Below the pieces are notes generated by a model. It worked only from the letters and a program-made list of their open reading frames with translations, had not been told where the DNA came from and ran no database searches. DNA of 64,000 bases, taken from positions 1,674,001-1,738,000 of the forward strand of contig NZ_CP088018.1 in the NCBI RefSeq assembly GCF_021049265.1, written 5' to 3'. The position numbers were made by a program, and so were the translations under genes. Of this stretch, positions 17,146-25,232 are shown in pieces (position 1 is the stretch's first letter; every line of letters begins with the position of its first letter). The stretch is from Ruania suaedae. GTDB taxonomy: Bacteria; Actinomycetota; Actinomycetes; Actinomycetales; Beutenbergiaceae.

Positions 17146-18024
17146 GTGACCACACCGACGTTGAACGCCATCGCCCGCCCGAGCGGCACCCTCGCGATGG
17201 TTGCCATGGACCAGCGCGAGAGCCTGCGCACGATGTTCGCCGATGCGGGCGCCGGCACGGTCGGCGACCAGACGCTGGTCGACTTCAAACTCGCCGTCGC
17301 CCAGACCCTCGGCACCCGTGCCTCCGGCTTCCTCATCGACCGGCAGTTCGGCCACGACCAGGCCCGTGACCTGCTCGGAGGGCGCACCGGTTTCATCCTG
17401 GCGGCCGACGCGCTCACCCAGGAGCCCGGGGGACCGGTGGAGGAGACCGGCCTCGATGACGTCATCCTCGCCCCCGACTTCGACCTCACCGGCATCGACG
17501 CGCTGAAGCTGCTCGTCATCTGGCGCCGGGACGACAAGCGTGAGGAGCGGGTGCGGCTGGCCGAGCGCTTCATCGCAGCGGCCGCCGAGCGCGGTGTCCT
17601 CTCGGTGCTCGAGCCGGTGGTCCGGCAGTCCACCGAGTCCGACGCCGACTGGGACCAGACCGCCGCCATCCGCGAGGCCGCCCGCGAACTCTCCCCGCTC
17701 GGGCCGAGCCTGTACAAGGTGCAGGTCCCGATGGCGGGTGCCGGTGATCCCGCTGCGCTGCGCGAGGCGTGCGAGGACCTCGCGCGCGACATCACCGGCC
17801 CCTGGGTGGTGCTCTCCCAGGGCGTGGCGCTACACGACTTCCACGACGCCGTCGCCACCGCCTGTGCTGCCGGCGCCAGCGGCTTCCTTGCCGGCCGCGC
17901 GCTGTGGAGCGACGTCGTCGGGGTCGAGGACGTACCGAGCCGGCTGCGTGAGGTCTCCCTGCCGCGCCTCGAGCGCCTGGTCGAAACGGTCGAGACCACC
18001 GCCCGTCCGTGGACCCAGGCGTAA
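17146..18024 (+). CDS. LacD/YihT-type class I aldolase
   Basis: A 292-residue aldolase of the DeoC/LacD superfamily, the same length as E. coli YihT. Compared from memory, segments match YihT closely: AMVAMDQRESLRTMFADAGA, ALKLLVIWRRDD, VLSVLEPVVR, SLYKV (Schiff-base lysine) and ASGFLAGRALWSDVVG (arginine that recognises the substrate acid group). YihT cleaves 6-deoxy-6-sulfofructose 1-phosphate; LacD cleaves tagatose 1,6-bisphosphate. The residue after the lysine pair is Gln (KVQVP) where I recall Glu in YihT. GTG 17146 was chosen because it fits the family N-terminus; the longer frame from TTG 17110 would run through the operator. Confidence 0.78.
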   Translation: MTTPTLNAIARPSGTLAMVAMDQRESLRTMFADAGAGTVGDQTLVDFKLAVAQTLGTRASGFLIDRQFGHDQARDLLGGRTGFILAADALTQEPGGPVEETGLDDVILAPDFDLTGIDALKLLVIWRRDDKREERVRLAERFIAAAAERGVLSVLEPVVRQSTESDADWDQTAAIREAARELSPLGPSLYKVQVPMAGAGDPAALREACEDLARDITGPWVVLSQGVALHDFHDAVATACAAGASGFLAGRALWSDVVGVEDVPSRLREVSLPRLERLVETVETTARPWTQA

Positions 18025-18035
18025 GCGGCACGCCG

Positions 18036-18695
18036 ATGACCACACGGGTCGGATTCGTGCACACGGCCCCCGCCCTGACGCCGGTGTTCGAGGACCTGCT
18101 CGCGGAGTACAGCGGCGAGGTCGGAGCCGAGGCGCTGCACGTGGCCGACGCCTGGCTGCTGCGCACCGCGATGGCCACCGGTGTCAACCCGGGCGTTCAC
18201 GCGCGCGTCCGGGCCCACGTGGAGCACCTGGCCGCCCTCGGCGCCGACGCCGTGCTGATCACCTGCTCCTCGATCGGGGAGACGATCGACTCGGCCGCTG
18301 CGCACGTGTCGGTCCCGGTGCTCCGGGTGGATGCGGCCATGGCCCAGCAGGCCCGCGCACTGGCGGCCGGTGGCACCCACCACCGCATCGCGGCGCTGGC
18401 CACGTTCGAGTCCACCCTCGGGCCGACCCGCCGGTTGCTCGAGGCCGCGGCCGGCCCCGGTGTCGAGGTGACCGCTGAGGTGGTGGCCGGTGCCGCCGAC
18501 GCCAAAGCCGCCGGAGACATCGCCGGACATGACTCTGCCATCCGTGCCGCCGCCCGACGGCTGGCCGCGGCGGCCGACGTCATCGTGGTGGCCCAGGCCT
18601 CGATGGCCTCCGCCGTGGCCGACGCCGACCTGCCCGTACCGGTGCTCACCTCTCCCCGCACCGGGGTGGAGGCGGTGCTTGCTGCCGCTCGCTGA
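18036..18695 (+). CDS. Asp/Glu/hydantoin racemase-like protein with a single cysteine
   Basis: A 219-residue protein of the aspartate/glutamate racemase superfamily with two alpha/beta lobes. The first active-site cysteine is present in LITCSSIGE, but the second position reads VVAQASMAS with no cysteine, and the protein has no other cysteine. True two-base racemases need both. One-cysteine relatives include arylmalonate decarboxylase-like enzymes, so a decarboxylase, isomerase or one-base epimerase role is more likely. It lies 11 bases after the aldolase and should act on the same pathway. Confidence 0.7.
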   Translation: MTTRVGFVHTAPALTPVFEDLLAEYSGEVGAEALHVADAWLLRTAMATGVNPGVHARVRAHVEHLAALGADAVLITCSSIGETIDSAAAHVSVPVLRVDAAMAQQARALAAGGTHHRIAALATFESTLGPTRRLLEAAAGPGVEVTAEVVAGAADAKAAGDIAGHDSAIRAAARRLAAAADVIVVAQASMASAVADADLPVPVLTSPRTGVEAVLAAAR

Positions 18696-18748
18696 CACCG
18701 GCCCTCGCCCGCAGCTCCGCTGATCCTCCCCTGACCCCGGAAGGTCTC

Positions 18749-21700
18749 ATGCATCGCACCATCACCGACGTCGGAGCGCGCGTCGCGCGCGCGCTGGCCG
18801 AGCGCATCACCCCCGCCGTCCACTCCTACCGCACCCCGGTCACCGTCGAGGCACACGCGCTGCCCGGCGAACCCGCGCCGTTCGCGGAGGGCGTGGCCGG
18901 CGCGTTCATCCCGTTCGCGGTCGGGTCCGAGTGGGGCCGGCCCTGGGGCACCACCTGGTTCCGGTTCACCGGGACGGTTCCGGCGCCGATGCTCGCCCAG
19001 GCCGACCAGCAGCGGATCGAGCTGCTGGTCGATCTCGGCTTCGGGTCGGGTGGGCCGGGCTTCCGTTCCGAGGGCCTGGCCTATACCGCGGCGGGCACCA
19101 TCCTCAAGGCTGTCGAGCCGCGCACCGCCTACGTCCCGGTCGGGGGTACCCACGGCGCCCCGATCGCCTCCGACGGTTCCTTCGAGATCTACCTCGAAGC
19201 CGCCTCCAACCCCCGCTTCGACGGCACCGTCTCCACCCTCGGGGATCTCGACACCGCGGGGGACGAGCCGTTGTACCGGCTCGAGCGCGCCGAGCTCGCG
19301 CTGCGTGAACCCGAGGTATACCACCTCCTCGTCGAGGCCCGGCTGCTGCACCAGCTCGCGATCACCACACCCGAGAGCGACCCGCGCCATCACGAGCTGC
19401 GCCAGGCGCTGGACCGGATGGTCGACGAGATCGACGCCGGCGGCTTCGACCGGGTGGCCACCTCCGCCCCCGCCGCCCGGGCCCAGCTCGCCGCCGTGCT
19501 GGCCGACCGTGCCCGGACCAGCGCGCACTCCATCAGTGCCGTGGGGCATGCCCACATCGACTCCGCCTGGCTGTGGCCGGTCCGGGAGACGATCCGTAAG
19601 TGCTCGCGCACGTTCTCCAATGTGGTGGCGCTGGCGCAGGAGTACCCGGAGTTCCTCTTCGCCTGCTCCTCGGCTCAGCAGTACGCCTGGATGCGCGACC
19701 ACCACCCGCAGGTGTGGGACCGGATCACCGAGGCCGTCGCCGCCGGCACATTCATCCCCGTGGGCGGCATGTGGGTGGAGTCCGATACCAACCTGCCCGG
19801 CGGCGAGGCGCTGGTGCGCCAGTTCACCGCCGGCAAGCGGTTCTTCGCCGAGCACTTCGGCACCGAGTCACGCGAGGTGTGGCTGCCGGACTCCTTCGGC
19901 TACTCCGGCTCCCTGCCCCAGCTGGCCCGGCTGGCCGGGTTCGACTGGTTCCTCTCCCAGAAGATGTCCTGGAACTCCACCAACCCCTTCCCCCACCACA
20001 CGTTCTGGTGGGAGGGCATCGACGGCACCCGCGTCTTCACCCACTTCCCGCCCTCGGACACCTACTCCTCGGAGTTCAACGGCCAGGAACTGGCTCGCTC
20101 CACCACGAACTTCCGTGAGAACGGCCGCGCCACCCGCTCCCTGATGCCGTTCGGCTACGGCGACGGCGGCGGCGGGCCGACCCGGGAGATGCTCGAGACG
20201 GCCCGCCGGCTGGCCGACCTGGACGGCGCCCCGCGGGTGCGGATCGAGACCCCGGAGCAGTTCTTCACCGACGCCCACGCCGAGTACGGCGAGCACGCCC
20301 CGGTGTGGTCGGGGGAGATGTACCTGGAGTTCCACCGCGGCACCTACACCAGCCAGCGGGCCATGAAGGAGGGCAACCGCCGCACCGAGCACCTGCTGCA
20401 CGAGGCCGAGCTGTGGTCCGCCACGGCCACCGTGCGCCGCGGCGCCCCCTACCCGGCCGAGCAGCTGCAGCGCCTCTGGGAGGAGGTGTTGCTGCTGCAG
20501 TTCCACGACATTCTGCCCGGCTCCTCCATCGCCTGGGTGCACCGCGAGGCCCGCCAGCGCTACGCCGACCTGACCGCGCAGCTGGAGACGATCATCGGCA
20601 CCGCCCTGGACGCACTCGCCGGATCGGGTGACGTCCCGCTCGCGTTCAACGCCACCCCGCACGCCCACGACGGCGTCCCCTCCCACGGCGCGGCGGCTCG
20701 CCGGAGGGACACGACCGCCGTCGAGGCCGTGGCCTCCGGCGGCGAGGTGCACCTGGACAACGGGCTGCTGGGCGTGCGTATCGGCGCCGACGGCACCCTC
20801 GCCTCCGTCTGGGACCACCGCGCGGGCCGCGAGGTCCTCGCCGGCCCCGGCAATGTGCTTTGGCTGCACCCCGACACGCCCAACCGGTTCGACGCCTGGG
20901 ACCTGGACGAGTTCTACCGGCACTCCGGCCACGCCCTCACCGGGGTGGACCGGCTCGAGCTGGACACCTCCGACCCGGCGCGCCCCGAGGTGCGCATCAC
21001 CCGCTCCGACGGCGACTCCACCTACGTCCAGCACCTCGCCCTGGCAGCCGGCTCGATGTCGATCGAGTGCACCACCGAGGTGGACTGGCGCGAGCGCGAG
21101 CGCATCCTCAAGGTCGCCTTCCCGCTGGACGTCCACGCTCGTGAGTCCACGGCCGAGACCCAGTTCGGGCACGTGCAGCGCCCCACCCACACCAACACCT
21201 CCTGGGACGCCGCGAAGTTCGAGGTCCCGGCGCACAAATGGCTGCACGTGGGCGAACCCGGCTACGGCGTCGCCGTGGCGAACGAGACCACCTACGGCCA
21301 CGAGGCCACCCGCCCCGGGCCGGGCGAGGCCCACGGCGCCGGCGCCACCACCGTGCGGCTGTCGCTGCTGCGGGCTCCGCGCTACCCGGACCCGCAGACC
21401 GACCAGGGCCGTCACGTGCTGCGCTACCGGCTGGTCTGTGGCGCCGACCTGCCCGAGGCGATCCGGGCCGGCTACGCCGCCGGCCGGCCACTGCGGGAAC
21501 GCCTGGGCTCGGGCCCGGTGGACCCGCTGGTCCGCCTGGACGAGGGCCCGGTGCTGCTGGAGACGGTCAAGCTCGCCGACGACGGTTCCAGGGACCTCGT
21601 CCTGCGTCTGTACGAGTCACGCGGGGGCCGCGGCCGCGCCGTGCTCACCGTGGCCGAGGGCGTGATGAGTGAGGCGATGGTCACCGACCTGCTGGAGCGC

Positions 21701-21823
21701 GAGGACGAGCAGATCGCCGCACTGGCACCACTGGCGCGCGACGGCGCTCGACTCACCCTGGACCTGGCCCCCTTCCAAGTGGTCACCCTCCGCATCGCCC
21801 GCCCGGAAGGAGCCCGCACATGA
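18749..21823 (+). CDS. GH38 alpha-mannosidase
   Basis: A 1024-residue cytoplasmic enzyme with the full class II alpha-mannosidase layout. An N-terminal beta domain is followed by the catalytic barrel starting with GHAHIDSAWLWPVRET (zinc ligands His269 and Asp271 by homology), and the nucleophile Asp381 lies in WLPDSFGYSGSLPQ. A helical bundle with LLLQFHDILPGSSI and C-terminal beta domains follow. Such enzymes cut terminal alpha-mannose with retention. GGAAGG stands before ATG. The stop overlaps the next start, so it belongs to the aldolase-led operon. Confidence 0.9.
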   Translation: MHRTITDVGARVARALAERITPAVHSYRTPVTVEAHALPGEPAPFAEGVAGAFIPFAVGSEWGRPWGTTWFRFTGTVPAPMLAQADQQRIELLVDLGFGSGGPGFRSEGLAYTAAGTILKAVEPRTAYVPVGGTHGAPIASDGSFEIYLEAASNPRFDGTVSTLGDLDTAGDEPLYRLERAELALREPEVYHLLVEARLLHQLAITTPESDPRHHELRQALDRMVDEIDAGGFDRVATSAPAARAQLAAVLADRARTSAHSISAVGHAHIDSAWLWPVRETIRKCSRTFSNVVALAQEYPEFLFACSSAQQYAWMRDHHPQVWDRITEAVAAGTFIPVGGMWVESDTNLPGGEALVRQFTAGKRFFAEHFGTESREVWLPDSFGYSGSLPQLARLAGFDWFLSQKMSWNSTNPFPHHTFWWEGIDGTRVFTHFPPSDTYSSEFNGQELARSTTNFRENGRATRSLMPFGYGDGGGGPTREMLETARRLADLDGAPRVRIETPEQFFTDAHAEYGEHAPVWSGEMYLEFHRGTYTSQRAMKEGNRRTEHLLHEAELWSATATVRRGAPYPAEQLQRLWEEVLLLQFHDILPGSSIAWVHREARQRYADLTAQLETIIGTALDALAGSGDVPLAFNATPHAHDGVPSHGAAARRRDTTAVEAVASGGEVHLDNGLLGVRIGADGTLASVWDHRAGREVLAGPGNVLWLHPDTPNRFDAWDLDEFYRHSGHALTGVDRLELDTSDPARPEVRITRSDGDSTYVQHLALAAGSMSIECTTEVDWRERERILKVAFPLDVHARESTAETQFGHVQRPTHTNTSWDAAKFEVPAHKWLHVGEPGYGVAVANETTYGHEATRPGPGEAHGAGATTVRLSLLRAPRYPDPQTDQGRHVLRYRLVCGADLPEAIRAGYAAGRPLRERLGSGPVDPLVRLDEGPVLLETVKLADDGSRDLVLRLYESRGGRGRAVLTVAEGVMSEAMVTDLLEREDEQIAALAPLARDGARLTLDLAPFQVVTLRIARPEGART

Positions 21824-23634
21824 GGATCCAGACCCACGACGGCGTGATCACGGTGGCCACCGACGCCTACCGCCTCGAGGTCCACCCGGTCGGCGTGACG
21901 CCGCCGCGGGCGCTGCTGTACGCCCCGGACGGCACCGAGATCTCCCAGCTCTCCCTGTTCGCCTCACTCGACCGGGTGGGAGCGGCGGACGAGACCTTCC
22001 GCGTGGAGCCACCGAGGGTGCGCGAGACGACTCCCGGCGTCGAGGCGGACCGGGTCGAGATCGAGGTGCGCCGCTCGTCCTCCGCGTGGCAGGAGGCGGC
22101 CGTCGTGCTCAGCGCGGGCCCCGACGACGTGCGCATCCGTGCCGAGGTGACCGGCACGGGCACGCTGACCACCGCCCGGGTGCTCGGCGGCTCGGCCGTG
22201 CTGCCCAGCGGCGCCTGCGGCCACTTCTACTCGCGCACCGCCGGGGCATCCATGGTCACCCCGAACCCGACCGAACCGGTGCAGTGGGAGCGCCCCGCCA
22301 CCTCCGCATCCGTGCTCGGGATCCTGGGCGATGCCCACCCGGGGCGACTGCACGCCGTGTTCTCCCCGCCCCCGCTGGCCGTGGCGATCGGCGAGCGGGA
22401 CCGGTGGCTGAGCGCGTGGGTACGTGCCGGCATCGAGGGGTGCACCTTCACCGAGTGGCGCTACGAGCCGCTCGACTCCGGCTTCCGGTTCGCCTTCGAC
22501 TACGACGCCCACACCGTGGTCGAGGGCGCCTTCGCCACACCGGAGATCGCGCTGCGACTCACCAATGACCCGTGGGACTGCGTCGGCGCTTCCCAGCGCG
22601 ATCTGGTCGACTCGGGACTGGCGCCGCAGCCATCGGCGCGGCCCGCTGGCACGCCTGACTGGTGGCATGAGCCGATCTTCTGCGGCTGGGGCGCCCAGTG
22701 CGCCCGCGCCCGCTGGGGACCCCCGGGCGGGCCGGCCGCCGACGGCGTGAGTGGCGCGGCGCTGGCCCGCCAGGACGTCTACGACGAGCTGCTCGGGACC
22801 CTCGCCTCTCACGACATCACCCCCGGCACCGTGGTCATCGACGACAAGTGGCAGGCCGAGTACGGCACCGCCGCCGTGGACACCGAGAAGTGGCCGGACC
22901 TGCCGGGATGGATCGCCGGACGGCACGCCGCCGGTCAACGGGTGCTGCTGTGGTGGAAGGCCTGGGACCCCGAGGGACTGCCGGCCGCCGAGTGCATCCT
23001 CGACCCGGCCGGGCGGCCGGTGGCCGCCGATCCGTCGAACCCGGCCTACCGGGAACGGCTGCGACGTGTGGTCGCCCACCTGCTCACCCCGGTGGCCGAC
23101 GGCGGGCTCGGCGCCGACGGCTTCAAGGTGGACTTCACCCAGCGTGCCCCGGCCGGGCACCACCTGCGCGGCACCCCAGGAGCGCCCTGGGGGATCGCCG
23201 GCCTGCACGCGCTGCTGGCCGAGCTGTACGCGGCCACCAAGACGGTCCGGCCGGACGCGCTGGTCGTCACCCATACCCCGAACCCGCTGTTCGCCGGCGT
23301 CACCGACATGGTGCGGCTCAACGACGTCCTCGAACGCGACCCGGCCGGGACGTTCGTGCCGGTGGCCGACCAGGTCCGCACCCGCGCCCGGATCGCCGCC
23401 GCAGCCCTCCCGGGCCTCCCACTGGACACCGATCAGTGGCCGATGCCGGATCGGGAGCAGTGGCGCGGCTACACCGCCGCCCAGCCGGACCTCGGCGTGC
23501 CCGCCCTGTACTACGCCGAGCGGATCGACGGCAGCGGCGAGCTCCTCACCGACGACGACTACGCTCTGGTCCGTGGCACCTGGGCGCAGTACCAGCGCGA
23601 TCGAGCCGGCCGCAGGCCGGTACCGGAGCGATGA
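21820..23634 (+). CDS. TIM-barrel glycoside hydrolase, GH31/GH36-like
   Basis: A 604-residue protein with a beta-rich N-terminal domain (to about residue 270) and a TIM barrel. VVIDDKWQ (residues 338-345) and GQRVLLWWKAWDPEG match barrel strands of clan GH-D and GH31, and GADGFKVDFTQ places Asp438 as a likely nucleophile. Asp456-type acid/base residues cannot be assigned with certainty. Such enzymes usually cleave alpha-galactosides or alpha-glucosides. There is no signal peptide, so imported oligosaccharides are the likely substrates. It overlaps both neighbours. Confidence 0.72.
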   Translation: MRIQTHDGVITVATDAYRLEVHPVGVTPPRALLYAPDGTEISQLSLFASLDRVGAADETFRVEPPRVRETTPGVEADRVEIEVRRSSSAWQEAAVVLSAGPDDVRIRAEVTGTGTLTTARVLGGSAVLPSGACGHFYSRTAGASMVTPNPTEPVQWERPATSASVLGILGDAHPGRLHAVFSPPPLAVAIGERDRWLSAWVRAGIEGCTFTEWRYEPLDSGFRFAFDYDAHTVVEGAFATPEIALRLTNDPWDCVGASQRDLVDSGLAPQPSARPAGTPDWWHEPIFCGWGAQCARARWGPPGGPAADGVSGAALARQDVYDELLGTLASHDITPGTVVIDDKWQAEYGTAAVDTEKWPDLPGWIAGRHAAGQRVLLWWKAWDPEGLPAAECILDPAGRPVAADPSNPAYRERLRRVVAHLLTPVADGGLGADGFKVDFTQRAPAGHHLRGTPGAPWGIAGLHALLAELYAATKTVRPDALVVTHTPNPLFAGVTDMVRLNDVLERDPAGTFVPVADQVRTRARIAAAALPGLPLDTDQWPMPDREQWRGYTAAQPDLGVPALYYAERIDGSGELLTDDDYALVRGTWAQYQRDRAGRRPVPER

Positions 23635-25220
23635 CCGCGGTGTCGGCGTCCACCGAGGTCCTCGTCTACGGCGCCACCTCGGCGGGCGTGTGCGCCGCCG
23701 TGGCCGCCGCCCGTGCGGGAGCCCAGGTGGTCCTCGCCGAGCCGGGCCGGCACGTGGGCGGGATGACCTCCGGAGGGCTCGGCTACACCGACGTCGGTGA
23801 CGTGCGCGCCCTGGGTGGCCCCGCGGCGCGGTTCCGGCAGGCGATCGCCGATCACTACGGCGTGCTGGTGGGCCACTTCGCCGGCCCGGAGCCACACGTG
23901 GCCGAGGCGATCTTCACGAGGTGGCTCGAGGAGTCCGGGGTGGACGTGCGCTTCGGCCGCCGCCTGAGCGGTGCCTCCACTCGCGAGGGCACCATCACCG
24001 AGGTCACCTTCGACCTCGCCCCGCCGGATACCCACCTGGGCGCCCACGCGGCCCACGGCAGCGAACGGGTGCGCCCCGCCGTCGTGATCGATGCCTCCTA
24101 CGAGGGAGACCTGCTCGCCGCGGCCGGGGTGAGCTACGCCGTCGGACGGGACGCGGTGAGCACCTATGGGGAGGCCCATGCGGGCCGGCAGGAGCTTCTC
24201 CCGGGCCGGCACACCATGCCGGCCTGGATCTCCCCGTTCGCCGGCGACCCCACCGGTCGCGTCGAGGGGCCGCTGCTGCCGCAGGTCAAGCCCGAGCCGA
24301 TGGTCCCGGTGGGGGCGGCCGACGGCGGAGTGATGTCCTACGGCTACCGGGTGTGCCTGTCCAGCGCGGTCGACCGGGTGCCGTTCACCCCGAGCCCGGG
24401 CTACGACGACACCTACTGGGAGCTCTACCGCCGGGTCTTCGCCCACTGGCAGGCCCACGGCGGCAGCCCCGCGGCGGGCAGGCTGCTCGGGCTCCAGCCG
24501 AACCTGCCCGGGGGGATGGCCGACGGCAACTCCCTCGGCCCGATCTCGTTGAGCGTGCTCGACGGCACCGCCTGGGAGTACCCGGACGCCTCGCCGCATC
24601 GGCGCGAGCAGATCCGCACCCACCACCTGGACCACACCCGCGATTTCCTGTTCTTCCTCAGCCACGACCCGGCCGTGCCGGAGCATGTGCGCACCGAGAT
24701 GCAGCGGTGGGGTCTGCCGGCGGGGGAGTTCACCGACACCGAGCACCTCCCGCACCAGCTGTACGTGCGCGAGGCGCGGCGGATGCTCGGCGAGCACGTG
24801 CTCACCGCCCACGACCTGCTCGGCGCCACACCCGCCGAGGACGTGATCGCGCTGGGTTCGTATCACCTGGACGTCCGCGAGGTGCAGCGCACCTGGCGGT
24901 GGGCGCATGAGCACCCCGACCCGATCGCCATGACGGTCACCGAGGGATACCTGTCCATCGGCGTGCCCGCCTACCCGATCCCGTACCGGAGCCTGCTGCC
25001 ACGGCGGACCGAGTGCACCAACCTGATCGCCCCCGTGTGCCTGTCCGCCTCCCACCTGGCGTTCAGCTCGGTGCGGATGGAGCCGCAGTACCAGATGCTG
25101 GGGGAGGCGGCCGGCTTCGCCGCGGCCGCCGCCGCGCGCGATGCGGTGGCGGTGCAGGATGTGCCCGTGCCGGCCCTGCAGGACCAGCTGCGCGCGGCCG
25201 GCGCCGTGCTCGCCCGCTGA
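23631..25220 (+). CDS. FAD-dependent oxidoreductase (PF12831-type)
   Basis: A 529-residue flavoprotein. A Rossmann dinucleotide loop near residues 10-26 (VLVYGATSAGVCAAVAAAR) is followed by an FAD-contacting GGMTSGGLGYTD turn, VIDASYEGDLLAAAG and a C-terminal SVRMEPQYQMLGEAAGFAAA closure typical of the family. Members occur beside glycosidase genes in soil bacteria, and their substrates are mostly unknown. There is no signal peptide or disulfide pattern, so it probably acts on an intracellular sugar. ATG overlaps the preceding stop. Confidence 0.78.
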   Translation: MTAVSASTEVLVYGATSAGVCAAVAAARAGAQVVLAEPGRHVGGMTSGGLGYTDVGDVRALGGPAARFRQAIADHYGVLVGHFAGPEPHVAEAIFTRWLEESGVDVRFGRRLSGASTREGTITEVTFDLAPPDTHLGAHAAHGSERVRPAVVIDASYEGDLLAAAGVSYAVGRDAVSTYGEAHAGRQELLPGRHTMPAWISPFAGDPTGRVEGPLLPQVKPEPMVPVGAADGGVMSYGYRVCLSSAVDRVPFTPSPGYDDTYWELYRRVFAHWQAHGGSPAAGRLLGLQPNLPGGMADGNSLGPISLSVLDGTAWEYPDASPHRREQIRTHHLDHTRDFLFFLSHDPAVPEHVRTEMQRWGLPAGEFTDTEHLPHQLYVREARRMLGEHVLTAHDLLGATPAEDVIALGSYHLDVREVQRTWRWAHEHPDPIAMTVTEGYLSIGVPAYPIPYRSLLPRRTECTNLIAPVCLSASHLAFSSVRMEPQYQMLGEAAGFAAAAAARDAVAVQDVPVPALQDQLRAAGAVLAR

Positions 25221-25232
25221 GAGGAGAGCCAG

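Noticed and set aside
19868-21415. 515-residue open frame on the minus strand
   Set aside because: It lies inside the GH38 gene, which has clear motifs; the antisense frame has none.
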